A stretch of DNA of 64,000 nt, taken from positions 3,100,001 through 3,164,000 of the forward strand of contig CM073201.1 of assembly GCA_037042915.1 (NCBI GenBank), written 5' to 3'. The stretch is from Auricularia sp. M13 (lineage: Eukaryota > Basidiomycota > Agaricomycetes > Auriculariales > Auriculariaceae). Under the pieces are notes generated by a model. It saw nothing but the letters and a program-made list of their open reading frames with translations. It searched no databases and had not been told where the DNA came from. Numbering within the stretch: the stretch's first letter is position 1; each line of letters begins with the position of its first letter. The translations under genes and the position numbers were made by a program. This document shows, in pieces, positions 8,900-19,701 of this stretch.

Positions 8900-11358
8900 T
8901 CGAGACGAGAACTGCACGCAGGGCAAGGGCGCAGGAAGCGCTCTGGGTAAAATTTCTGGGGCTCCGGCCAGTACTGGGCTAGGTACCGCGCGTGAGATCA
9001 GTGAAGAGTACACTATGAAACGGTGGTGATGAGGGCGGAAAAAGAGACCACCACCATCGTACCGACGGGCACGGGTAGCGAGCGACCGTCCGACGTAGGA
9101 ATAGTCGTGTCCTCAGAGGCGAGTTTGACTGCACTAGTCACCTGAAGAATGAATTCAGCGGGGAGTTCGCATAGTGGCTGAATGCAAACCGGTGGACGGA
9201 GTCGGAGCGTCTCCAGGATACTTGCTCACACGGGAGAGCTTGAAACGCACGCAAGACATCGCTTAAAGCGCCCCATTTCCGAGTATGCGGGCATCCGACC
9301 ATCGGTCATTATGCTGGTAATTTGCTGGTAATTTTCCTCGTATAGCTTTTCCTGCTCCTCCGCGTAGAGTGCGAGAAAACCGAGCGCGAAGGCCAGTGTG
9401 TGCGCAGTCGTCTATTCTGCTGTAGCAAAACATCAGCAAAGTTGGTTTTTGCTCACGAGGCTCGTCAAGCCTCGTCGAGCCTCGTGAGCACTCAAGCGAC
9501 TCAAGCTCGTACACAAAAGGTCCGCCTAATTTTTTTCGGGCGAGCTCGTCAAGCGTCTCAAGCTTTGCCGAGCTTGACGAGCTTGAGTGCTTGAGCAGCT
9601 TGACGAGCTCGGCTGAGCTCGGCAGAGCTTGACAAACAATGAAAGCTTCGTGAGCTTGCGCGTCTCCGGCCTCTCCCAAGGCTCGTATGTGATTCATCGA
9701 ACCCGTTATTCGTTCTCCAGTTATAATGTAGTAGAAATAATTAGTCTAGCATTGATTTATGACGCTTTCACAGTTCTAGTAGATACAGGCTGGCAAGGTG
9801 AGGATGTCCCTCGGCGCGTCTACACACGAGTTGAGAGCAAACGCAAGCGGGTTACAACAGCGCGCGCAGCCTGAGAAAAATACTGAGTGGGTGTCATGCA
9901 AAGTAAGTGACCAAGCGCACGTACCTTCCCATCGTGACACGAATAGACTGTCTACAGGTTAGTATAGCAGGAGCGGTGTAGATCCAGAGCACATTGCTGG
10001 AGCTAGGACAGAGAGCAGATGACACAGCAGATCACCGAGCACGGAGTAGTGGCACCACAGGAGAACAGCCAGCCAAGACGTAGTCTCCAGAGTAAAGCAG
10101 GACCCGCGTAGTCAGAACCAAGGCAGCCAGTGTTCGAGTCCCATGATAAGCACTGCAGGATCAAGGAGGCGACGACAGTGCAAAGATCTGGCGGGCAGCA
10201 GGCAGCGGGAGAAGGAAGAGGGACTTAGGCAATTTCGGCGACCGCACACCGAACTACAGCAATCGCCTGGCTTCCAGAGATCTTTTGCGGGCAAAGAAAA
10301 ATCGTACGACCTTCTGAAGCCCGACCAGGTGCTTGAGCTGCTTGAGTTGCTTGACCGGCTTGAGCCGTTTGCCATGCTCGGCGGAGCTTGACGAAGCTCG
10401 ATGATGCTCGTAAAGCTCTGACTCGCTTCAGGTCTTTCCCCAAGAAGCTCTCGCTTGATGAAAGAACTCAAGCGCCAGCAAACGGCTCGAGCGCGCTCAA
10501 GCCAGCCTGAGCCAGCTCGAGCAGAAACCAACTTTGCTGATGAATCCTGAGAAAGCAGATTAAAAATTGCTCGCCTCGTGTCCAGCGACGAGAACGATGA
10601 ATATATTACCTGAGAGTGAAAATGAGTGAAGATGATAATCTACACGGGGAGGCATACGGGAGCGGACACACCGAGCACCTCGCTATTGGCGAGTCTCTCG
10701 CGCAGATCGTCGAACTCGTTTGCATCAAGCAAGCCGCTCAACAGATCCCACCTCGTTTCTTTGACGTTTCCTGAATGGCGGTTTTCGATCATCTCCGTCA
10801 TATAGTTCTGCGCGAAGGTTGGACCCAGGGAAGAGAATATTACAGCACTTTTATGACGCACCGAAAACTCGGCGAACGCCTCGGGGATGCGGCGCCAATC
10901 CTCGCGAAGGGAAAGAGCCCACTCAGGCACGATTATCCTCATGATCAAACTAGTCGCAACGGTGTGTAGCGAATCCTTGAACGTCATCGTATGGCCTAGT
11001 ACATAGTAGGCCATGAACAGCGGGAAGAGCGCCGCCTGTATTCCTGATGAGAGAGAGACATGTAAGCGCCAGGACGAACGAACCACCGTAATTATGTCCG
11101 TCCCGAACTCCTCGAGTTTCGTTTCCGTCAGGCGGCGTAGATGGCACAGTGAAAGGAAGAACGCACGCTTATAACCGTCGTAGGTTGATAAATAAATCCA
11201 ACTAGCACGCCAGGTATCTGGGTCAGAGGCAGCGGGTGGTGCGGCGAGAGTAGGTGGCGCCATCCCGGATGGTAATGCACGCCTTTGAGCAGTCGGCGTA
11301 GAGCAATGACGCGATGGGCGACGAGGATAAATAGTAAGGAAAGGATTATGGCCCACAT
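8900..11358 (-). pseudogene. Degenerate cytochrome P450 with a TIR element in an intron
   Basis: Pieces of a basidiomycete P450 read on the minus strand. The N-terminus from 11358 is MWAIILSLLFILVAHRVIAL, then HYHPGWRHLLSP and EFGTDIITVV. A middle block has GHTMTFKDSLHTV and DLLSGLLDANEFDDL. The I-helix FIVLVAGHE ends near 10590. TTAHTLAFALGFLALY resumes near 9410 on the far side of an inserted element. Then come ETLRL (ExxR) and WPEPQKFYPERFL near 8935. Compared with the related P450 at 32-34 kb, about 140 residues between the N-terminal part and the GHTMTF block are missing. The frame shifts before ExxR and no haem loop FxxGxRxC follows. The intron donor at the I-helix reads GC. It cannot encode an active enzyme. 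Confidence 0.75.
9431..10542. mobile_element. Non-autonomous TIR element, 1.1 kb
   Basis: The ends are inverted repeats: CATCAGCAAAGTTGGTTTTT at 9431 and, read from 10542 on the minus strand, CATCAGCAAAGTTGGTTTCT. Inside each end, about 200 bp are crowded with variants of CTCGTCAAGC / GAGCTTGACG, i.e. subterminal repeats on both flanks (9450-9640 and 10330-10520). The middle has no convincing coding sequence. It lies in the intron that follows the AGHE codons of the degenerate P450; the second P450 has a plain 50 nt intron at the same place. A target-site duplication is not clear. Superfamily unknown. Confidence 0.7.
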
Positions 11359-11632
11359 CCTGCAGCATGCGAGAGGAACAGAGACGCGTTATGCCCGGTC
11401 GTCGGTTATGGGAAGTTGTTGTACCTATTCGTGATTCATCCGCGGCGGCGGAATGCACTGCAGCTGCGAGGCCGGCGGGGTAAGTATCTCTCGCCAAGCG
11501 TATACGCCCGATACACAGGCATCCCAACGTTCCTGCCGAATAATATTGGTGATGAGATGTTTTCGGAACAAGAATCGAGAAAGGGATTGTGTCGGGGCTT
11601 CAATTTACATTTCTCTCCTTCTCCTCTCCAGT

Positions 11633-12375
11633 CTCGTAACCAGCCGGTCGGGCAGCGGACTTTGAAACCCGGACACGTCCGCTTGCGGACCGTCTGGGAC
11701 GAACGGGCGCGGTTTAGATATGTCACAAACGCAGATACTGAGCGTGACACGGGACTTAGCCAATTCGCACCCTCTTACCTCTCGGCGACATGTTTCCACA
11801 GACCATCTTAGAAACGATAATTGGCAGGTTCTGAAGCAAATGAGAGGCACATTTTTAGTAAAATATTTGTAATAAATTAAGCGTCCAAGAGGCCTAAACA
11901 AGTCTGAAAGTGCTCTAAATCAACTTGAAAGGTGCTACAAAAATGCGTAGCGGTGGTTGCATGTGCGGGATGCGGCGGCTTGGACAGCAGCTGGAGGCCG
12001 TTCAAAGTCCGCACGGAGCCATCCTCAACCAGCCGACCTCGCTTTAGTCGCACGGCTGCGAAGGAACGCGATTTATCTAAGCCGTTTTCGACCCTCTGCG
12101 GCCATGATATACTTATTTGAAGCTGAAATGCTCGGTTGAAGCTCACAAAAAAATGCACTATATGACCTAGCTAATTCGTCTCAAATTCGTCTAAAAGTCG
12201 TTCCTGTGAGGGTGCAGAGAAAACAATTTCTGAGTGAGGGTAGAGTAAGATTCGGTGAAGTCCTGTGTCACGCTCAGTATCAGGATTTGTGACATATCTA
12301 AACCGCGCCCGACCGTCCCAGCCGCTATTGAGGCGAGCCCCGAGCGGACTTCGAAATAGCGGCTGGTGACGAGCC
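11633..12375. mobile_element. Fold-back / MITE-like element A
   Basis: Long imperfect inverted arms of roughly 130-150 bp. A 25 bp perfect stretch at 11705-11729 is matched in reverse at 12286-12310. GATACTGAGCGTGACAC (11734-11750) is matched in reverse at 12265-12281. The outer part CTCGTAACCAGCCG at 11633 pairs with the sequence ending at 12375. No ORF of note lies between the arms. Target duplication not resolved. Confidence 0.6.
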
Positions 12376-12649
12376 TATCTCCTCTCAGTTCAACTTCGGT
12401 CGTATCCTCGTCTTCAACGCTCTCCAGCTCGATTAGGCGCTTTTGATTGATGCTTGCTTCTCCAGTGGCGCGCCTCCTAAGTATCAAGAAAATGCTGATT
12501 ATTGCTGGTCCCTGGAGCGTGCTGTCCAATCTTCCGATCGACACTGAATGTGGATGCCAGGTTGAGTACAGTGATGTGATTGGAATTCGAGTCTTTCAGG
12601 TTGCACGTATCTTGAATGCACGAGCAGAATCTCAGGCTAGGCTCAACTA

Positions 12650-13460
12650 AGCCGCCGGCTCCGCCCGGCGCCCTCCTCCGGAGGGGCTTATGCGTTTGTG
12701 CTCCGAACGGGGGTGTCTGAATTTGAGCCCTACATCCTCATTCTCATCCTTCTCCCCTCATGTTATATATCTCACTAAAAAGTAAGGAACAAGTACTATT
12801 TTATGATGATTTATGCACGATTTTATAGCCGCTCTCCCGAGCAAACTGTGCTGGCTAAGTGGGGGTATCAACTGCAGACAACCACCGACTTTTGGGTATT
12901 ATCGAGCTCATGAAATCGTTATGACTTAACATACTGCATTATGGGACCCTGGAATCATGTGGCTCAGGCTAGATATAACAAGGGTTACTGCAGCAGAGAC
13001 GTTGTGTGCTCGCCGGTGGCCGGCGAGCGTGCTATCGGCAAGGACCGAACGGGATCTGGGTTTCTCACGGTGTCCCTCGAGCACAAATGTGCCTCTAGGC
13101 AACCAACTCAAGCCCGATTGCTAAGAGACAACTTTTCTATGGGACATTATAAGCCTAAATATGTTATATCTCGGTCGATGTAAGCGGGGAAAAAGCTCTA
13201 TGGTTTATTTGTGTGCTAGGACGAATTTCCGGTGCTGCCACTTGCCGCCTTCCTGGAACCACCCACCTGTGATATTCAAGTAAAATAATTATACATATCG
13301 GTAGAGAAGCTTCTCCTAAACAATATTCCCCAGTATAGCGAAGGGAGAAATGTAGGGGATGGAGAGCAAAGTGGCAAATTCAGACCCCCTATTTTCGAGC
13401 ACTTTGTCACAAACCCCTCCGGAGGAGGGCGCCGGAACCGGCGCGGTTTGGTCCGAACCT
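12650..13460. mobile_element. Fold-back / MITE-like element B
   Basis: GGCGCCCTCCTCCGGAGGGG at 12667-12686 recurs inverted at 13414-13433. The similarity continues inward on both arms (GGGTGTCTGAATTTG against GGGGGTCTGAATTTG, then a C/T-rich tract) for about 100 bp. No coding sequence is seen between the arms. It sits directly after element A and about 220 bp before the thaumatin-like gene. Confidence 0.6.
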
Positions 13461-13675
13461 AATCTCAGGCCAACTTCGGGCGTTGACACGCAGGCGCTAG
13501 GCGGCGCTGCTCGGTACCGCCTCAATGATTGATCAACAAAAGCAGTGACGACAAAGCTGAAAATGGTACATAAGCCAAGCGACGCTACCCCGCGCCGTTC
13601 TCTGTTCTCCGTTCACCTTCATATTTGTTTCCAGCTTCTTACTTTCTCGCAACCCCTTTGTTCTTCACTTCACAG

Positions 13676-14858
13676 ATGGCTCGTTCTTCGTTCGCTGTTC
13701 TTTTGGCGTTTGCGACTCTCGCGGCCGCGGGCTCGCGCAAGTTCACCGTAACGAACAAGTGTTCGTACACCGTCTGGCCCGCCATGTTCACGGGCGATGC
13801 AAGCGGCGGCTACCCGGACACCGAGAATGGATGGGAGGCCAAGCCTGGCGATTCGCGTACCTTCACCGTCCCGGACACTTGGACCGCCGGCCGTATCTGG
13901 GCGCGCACCCAGTGTGACTTCAACAACGGCCAGGGTAGCTGCCTGACTGGTGCGTCGAGTTGTGATTTATCTGAGGGGGAAAGCTGATTATTTCGTCGCA
14001 GGCAACTGCTTCGGTGGACTGGTCTGCGACCAGACACAGGGCTATGGTATGGCGCCGGCCAGCTTGGCCGAATTCACCTTCGGTCGCGGCACCCCCGGCG
14101 TGGACTGGTACGACGTGTCCATCGTGGACGGGACGAACGTGCCCATGTCGATTGAGCTCTCTAATAAATGCGCCGTGGCGAGCTGCCCCGTCGACCTGAA
14201 CGCGGACTGCCCCGACGAGCTCAAGGGCCCACTTGACAAGGACGGGAAGGTCTCGTCCTGCAAGACCGCATGCATTGCTAACCTCGACGGCAACCCGATG
14301 GACTCGGCCAACTGCTGCACGGGCTCGCACGCAGACCGCTCGCAGTGCCCCGCCAGCGGCGTCAAGTACTACGACTACTTTAAGAAGGCGTGCCCGAACA
14401 GCTATGCGTACGCCTTTGACGAGGACAGCGGCACTGCCATGTACGGCTGCGACACGAACGTGGAGGGCGTGCCGGACTACTCCGTTGTACGTACGCATCT
14501 CAAACGGCCTGTTCTCTGCTCAAAGATCATTCTGTAGATCCTGTGCCCTGCTGGTGACGATGGCAAGGGCGCGCCGGCCCCCGAGCCCGCTCCCGCCCCA
14601 GAGCCTGCCCCAGAGCCTGAGCCTGCCCCAGAGCCCGCTCCCGAGCCTGCCCCCGCTCCCGAGCCCGAGCCCGCCCCAGAGCCTGCACCGGAGCCGGCTC
14701 CTGAGCCTGCGCCTGCTCCTGAGCCCGAGCCCGCCCCGGAACCCGCTCCTGAGCCTGCGCCTGCTCCTGAGCCCGAGCCCGCCCCTGCCCCAGCACCCGA
14801 GCCGTCGACGCCATCCTGCGCAAAAAAGATGCGCAAGGTGCGCCGCCACGCAGCGTAA
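13676..14858 (+). CDS. Secreted thaumatin-like protein with Pro/Glu-rich tail, 359 aa
   Basis: Exons 13676-13949, 14002-14486 and 14538-14858 join to 360 codons. A signal peptide ([17 protein letters not shown]) precedes a thaumatin/GH152 fold of about 230 residues: [57 protein letters not shown] (the usual REDDD-type cleft region), CNPxC-like cysteines, and YAYAFDED. Fungal members act on beta-1,3-glucan or bind walls. Unusually, exon 3 adds about 75 residues of PAPEPEP repeats and a basic end ([11 protein letters not shown]). The tail could span or stick to the wall; that is inference. Even cysteine spacing and clean introns make the model sound. Confidence 0.92.
14571..14806 (+). repeat. 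Tandem coding repeat, Pro-Ala-Pro-Glu units
   Basis: Degenerate 6-, 12- and 18-base units of the type GAGCCCGCTCCC encode runs of (P/A)PEP in the last exon of the thaumatin-like gene. Nearly all changes between units keep Pro, Glu or Ala. Length variation between strains would be expected. Confidence 0.85.
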
Positions 14859-15232
14859 GAGACGAAGCATCGGTTCTTCTTACATTCTTACTTGCCATTA
14901 TTTATCCATTTTGTATTACTTTGCCGCAACATGGACAACAACATAACTCAATGGAGGGACTGAATTTTTCACTGCTCTTCAGTGCTAAGAAGGTAAATGC
15001 TTGGTCGTTTCTTGCCTCTGCATCCTTGCGAGGCGCGATCGACGCCGCCGCGGAGCCGTCGGCGCTGTCACGGACCAGACGGCGTCGTGCTGCCAGCAAA
15101 GCAGCGTCATTGTTTCGCGTTCACCATGCGCGCCTTGGCTTCTGTGCACCTCTGTTCAGCGCATTAAAAGGCGGGAACGTGATTCCCCTTTCCCAGCAAG
15201 TCCCAGCCGGAAGATTCTCAACGACCTCAACC

Positions 15233-16138
15233 ATGGTCCGCGCACTCAGCATCCTCTTCCCGTTGTACATCTTACCTAAGAATTGCCAAGTCTCACGGGA
15301 TGCCTGCGCCTGGAAGCCACTGTACGACGCGCTGGATGCATACCCCACGTTGCAGTTTACGGTCGTCATCAACCCGAACAGCGGTCCTGGTCCGAATGGC
15401 AGCTTGCCCGACGCCGCGTACGAAGCAGGCATCTCAGCGTTGAATTCCTACGCAAATGTACAAACCATTGGGTGCGTCCCATATCTTTCCTGTGGAGCAT
15501 ACTCTCATGAAATCTCAGCTATGTCGCGTCAATGAGGGGCGCGAAACCGGTCGCGCAGTACCAGGCGGAAGTCAGCACCTACGCTCACTGGGGCGGCGAC
15601 ATCGCGATGCACGGCATCTTCGTCGACGAGATGAGCAACAGCGCCGACCCCGCGACCCTCGCCTACTACTCGCAGTTCTCGGACTTCGTGCACAGCGCGT
15701 TCGGGAACACCGGCGCGGAGCTCGTGGTGCTCAACCCGGGCGCGACGACGCCGCAGGCGTTCTTCGACGCCCTCCCGCGCGACGACTTCGTCACGTTCGA
15801 GAACGCCGCCAGCCAGATGTGGGCGCCGTTCACGATATTCACCGACCCGATGTACAAGAGCACGCCGCGCGACCGCCAGGCGGTGATCATACATAGCTTT
15901 AGCGGCTCAACCACGGACCTCGTGAACATTACCGACAGTGAGTGCACGGGCAAGAATGGAGATGTGGCGTTGATTGGCTTGCGCAGCTGTGGGCGAGATC
16001 GAGGCGATGAAATATGTCTTCGTCACCACCCAGTCGGGATACAGTTCGTTCCCGACCAATTGGCAGACATTCGTCGCTGCGGTCCATGGAACGAATACAT
16101 GGATGGCGGAGCATCCTGACTGGTACCCTCGCGCTTGA
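15233..16138 (+). CDS. Spherulin-4 (spherulation-specific family 4) protein, 269 aa
   Basis: Exons 15233-15471, 15519-15937 and 15987-16138 join to 270 codons. Family marks are PLYILPKNCQ, WKPLYDALDAYPTLQFTVVI, NPNSGPG, YVASMRGA, GIFVDEM, VVLNPGATTP and FENAASQM. The fold is a TIM-barrel related to glycoside hydrolases. Some fungal members of this group and its relatives act on alpha-1,4-galactosaminogalactan, but the activity here is not provable. The conserved acidic residues of INPNSGPG and GIFVDEMS are present. There is no clear signal peptide (MVRALSILFPLYI runs straight into the first strand), so it is either intracellular or has a start not found. It runs convergent with bleomycin hydrolase, 116 bp between stops. 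Confidence 0.85.
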
Positions 16139-16254
16139 GCAGACGAGAATGTCGCCCGTCCTAACAGTGTAAAGAGTAAGGAGAGATAAATTTCATATGA
16201 ATTTCAACGCAAAATCGTACACCGCGACGATTTCCTTGTTCAATCCGACAAGAC

Positions 16255-18058
16255 TCAAGCAAGCGCACCCTGGATCCATCAGCAAGTACCCCAAAGTGGC
16301 CGCAAAACAGACATACCATGGGGTCCCAAGCGGGGAGCACGACGGCATCTCCGCTCTTGAAGATCTCGAGCAGGTCCTTGGGCGCGAGACGGTTGGGCAC
16401 GACGACCTGGTACACGAACTGCTCGAACCACGCGTCGGTCATGACGAACCAGCCCTTGTCGCCGACGTCGGTGCCCCAGCTGTTCTCGACGCGATAGCGC
16501 ACGGGCTTGCCGCGCTCGTCGAGGTGCACGGCGCTGATGACCATCGCGTGCGTCATCGCGCTCTCGTTCGTCTGCAGCCGCTCAGCCTTGGTCAGCCCGA
16601 GGCTCAGCGGAAACGCGCTCTGCGGTGCAGTTAGCCAGAGCTGGAACGGCCGACAGGGACGAGTCGCACCTTGATGTCGTGCAGCGTTGGGTCCATAATG
16701 CCCGTCGTGCGGTCAGAGCACTTGCCCACGTCGCAGCCGAAGAAGACAGGCACGCCCGCCTTGATGCACGAGACCACGGCGTTCTTGAGGCGGTCAATCT
16801 CGGTGTTGACGTCTACAGACAGTCGTTCAGCTCAGTATCTGCTGGCATGAATGCATGCGTACACAAAACATCACGCATGCCCCAGATGTTACCGAGCTCC
16901 GCGACGGTGTAGAGCTTGTTAACGTCGTTGCGCGGGTCGTGGATGAGCGAGAACGACTCGGTTGGCTTGCTCGTGTATGCCTGGCATCGATGTTAGAAGT
17001 AACAAGGCAGGGTGCGAAAACAGATACGCACAGCAAGGAACTCCTTCGGTGTGCCCTCAAACTTGCCGTACTTGCCGTGCTTGTCGTAATACTCCCATAC
17101 GAATTTCTCGTCAGGGCGGGGCGGAACACCCAAGGCAGTGGTAATGGTGGTCCAGACGGACGCCATAAGCTCCTCCTTGGTCGCGCGGAGGGACTTGACC
17201 TTCTCCTCTGCGCCATCGTCAGCACCCGAGGTTAAGGAGCCTTACTAGCAATCATAGACATACCATGCGACACCCGCGATGCCGAGAGCTTGGCGGATTG
17301 GCGGCGCAACTTGAGCGCGTGCTCGCGGACCTCGCTCGTGAGGAGCTGGTTCAGTGTCGACGATGCAGACGACGAGAACGACTCCGGGTACACGGTCTGC
17401 GGGACGACGCCATATTTCTGGAACAGCACGCGAGCATGATAAGCGGCTGCGCACAGGATTGCTATTCGTGCCGCACCTCCAGCAGATTGCACGCCATGTC
17501 CCACTGGCCGCCGTCGTTGAGCGGGGCGCTCGCAAGGTGGAGCACGAGACGGTCGTCAAGCGGCTTGTCGGCGTGCTCGATGGACTGCTCGAGATAGTAA
17601 TTGGCCTTCTCGAGCTTGTCCCAGATGAACAGGTAGCTCTGGCTCAGCTGGAATTCCTCCAGTTTGAGCTTCTGCATGATCTCGTGCCGCAGCACGTTCG
17701 TCGTGGCAAAAAGCCAGCACCGCCCGCTGCTCTTCTGGTTGGTCCTCGGACCCGGAGTGAACGGCACAGCCGTGTTGAAGACGTAGGTGTCCGCAATCTG
17801 CGCGGGGCGCGCGGTCAGCGTCGTCTTGAGGTCCGAGTGGGCAAAGACGGTGCGGGCGAGCGCCGTAGTCGGCAGAGACTGCGCCGTGTTCTCCCACTTG
17901 GCCAGGGTGCGCGCCGTCACCGTGCCGGACGACGACAACGGCGCGCCAAGCGACATCGAGCCGAAGGCTTCGAGCAGCTCGCGCTTCTCGTCATGCTCGC
18001 TGGGGGATTGAGAAATAGAAGCAGCAGCGGGAACAGCAGTAGACGTCGAGGCACCCAT
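16255..18058 (-). CDS. BLH1: Bleomycin hydrolase (cysteine aminopeptidase, C1B)
   Basis: Cytosolic papain-like aminopeptidase that forms self-compartmentalised hexamers and detoxifies bleomycin and homocysteine thiolactone. The start MGASTSTAVPAAAS is the ATG at 18058; a Met-Gly start could allow N-myristoylation. The catalytic Cys is in NQKSSGRCWLFATTN, the His in ESAMTHAMVISAVH and the Asn in RVENSWGTDVG. Seven exons are read: VSH/EEKVKSLRATKEELMA, FLA/AYTSKP, NIWGM/HVNTEIDRL and HDIK/SAFPLSLGL are inner joints. A 15 nt last exon (16255-16269) supplies GALA, so the protein ends AWDPMGALA, the processing tail typical of this family. That joint is strong support for the model. Confidence 0.95.
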
Positions 18059-19701
18059 CGTCGTGGTGGTGGTACGGGAAAGAGAGACTAGCGGAGATGG
18101 GTCCGCGTGGAGATAACGTGAGCGGCGCGGGAGCAATCTCGGCGATCACACGAAATCGGCCATACAACCTTGGAGGTACCCATGAGCAAGCGTGAGAAAC
18201 AATGGCGAGCAACTACCAGGTAACTACCGCAAGTTCGGGGCTGTTGCAGTGCCTTGACACATTGTCAATGATATGCAAAAACCTGAGTTGACCAAGCAAG
18301 TCGAACATTCGCGAGCCAGAGCAGACTGGATTACCCAGAAAAACATAGTGCACTCTCAAGAATAACGCTGACAAGTGTGTCGCCAGTCCAGGGTAGCAGA
18401 TAGGGAGAACAGCGAGAAAGATGCAGGCAAAAGAGTTACATCCGACGTTGAATCAATGTTGCTCGCGCTGCCAGGATTGCAGCTAGTCATTCGTTGGCCA
18501 TGCCAATGCAGTCTTCTGCAGTTCCTGCGCAGCGCCCAGAGAGATATATGAAATAGTCAGCCTTTTGAACTGAGAATTAATGAGCATCATGACGTTCAAA
18601 ATGCCCGAGATATAAGACACAGCAGTCTCACCGAGGGGGCCAGGGCATGACGCAAAAAGCCCAACGGGGGCGTAGAGTGGACTCAGTGGACGCTTTTCGT
18701 GGTGGTGATCTGTCAACTGCGGGATGGGTTGAATAGTTATCGCCGGATGAAAGGAGTGCGTCAAGTTCATTGTGACCCAAGGCACAATACTTACACAAAG
18801 GAACGGGAAGCGACCCGCAACAGCTCGTGAGCCAATTCAAGCACCAGGTTGAGCTACCGATAAAAGCTCGAGTATCGCAGATAGCAAGACTGTTCCTCGG
18901 AGTCGATGGTACTGTCGGTTGCAGAAATTTCAGACGCCGACTTGACCTCGTTTTCCATCCGCAAGGCACTTCCCGGCCATGTCATTGGCCCCAGGCGTCG
19001 TAATGGAACGCAAGTTCGTCCCGATTCAGTTCTACTTTCTGCTTCATCATTGTTCGACTGCCTTTTTGGGATCAGGCACAATGTTCAGGCACCCATCTTA
19101 GCCATCGACACTGGCAGTGGCATCTTGGCCGTTGTGTGTGTACGTTATCTGGCATCTGGATTCTCCTATGATAGACTGGAGCTCATGGCAACTTCGACCC
19201 TGCTCTGACATCACTGCCATTGCGCAGTGATGAACTGCGAATACACGTCAAGATACAGAACAGCTGGCAACTAGCTATCCTGGCGCCCAACGACTGGCAA
19301 ACAGCTCCAGGGCTGCACTTCGCGCTCTCCTTCGGCCAATTACTGCACAGATTCGCGTTCAGGCAGCTCGTATAGGTACTCTCGGATGCACATCCAACCT
19401 TGATGACATGATGATCCAGTGTTCATGAAACGGACCGGGATTGATGACCTAAACGCCGAGGCGGTGCCGAAACCCCCGCACTGTTACAACTCCGGCGTCG
19501 TGCATCAACTCGTCTTCTTCCCCTTTTCGTTCCCGCTTTCTTCTTCTGCAAAAGCGCGCGCTTTCTTTGTTTGCTTTCGGCGCCGCGCACGACCTTCAGG
19601 AACCTGCTTCGACACGACCTGTGGACAGCTGTACACTTTGTTCCGGACCCTTGCTGTTATAAAGCCCTCAGCTTGTCGAGCAACCACGCAGTGCAGCCGA
19701 G
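18059..19701. other. 1.6 kb intergenic region
   Basis: It holds the divergent promoters of bleomycin hydrolase (minus) and the receptor gene (plus). On the minus strand at 18480-18970 there is an ORF with a possible intron (TTTGTGTAAGTATTG... to ...CCCGCAG), but the encoded peptide is not recognisable and may be a relic. A TATA-like TATAAA at 19658-19663 lies about 40 bp before the receptor ATG. Confidence 0.45.

Noticed and set aside
14477-14836. Minus-strand ORF of Gly-Ala-Gly-Ser repeats, silk-like
   Set aside because: Antisense of the PAPEP repeat in the thaumatin-like gene; no start context or splice support of its own.
17354-18091. 245-codon plus-strand ORF
   Set aside because: Antisense of the first bleomycin hydrolase exon.
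18480-18970. Possible two-exon minus-strand gene
   Set aside because: One plausible intron but no recognisable protein on either side; left as intergenic.
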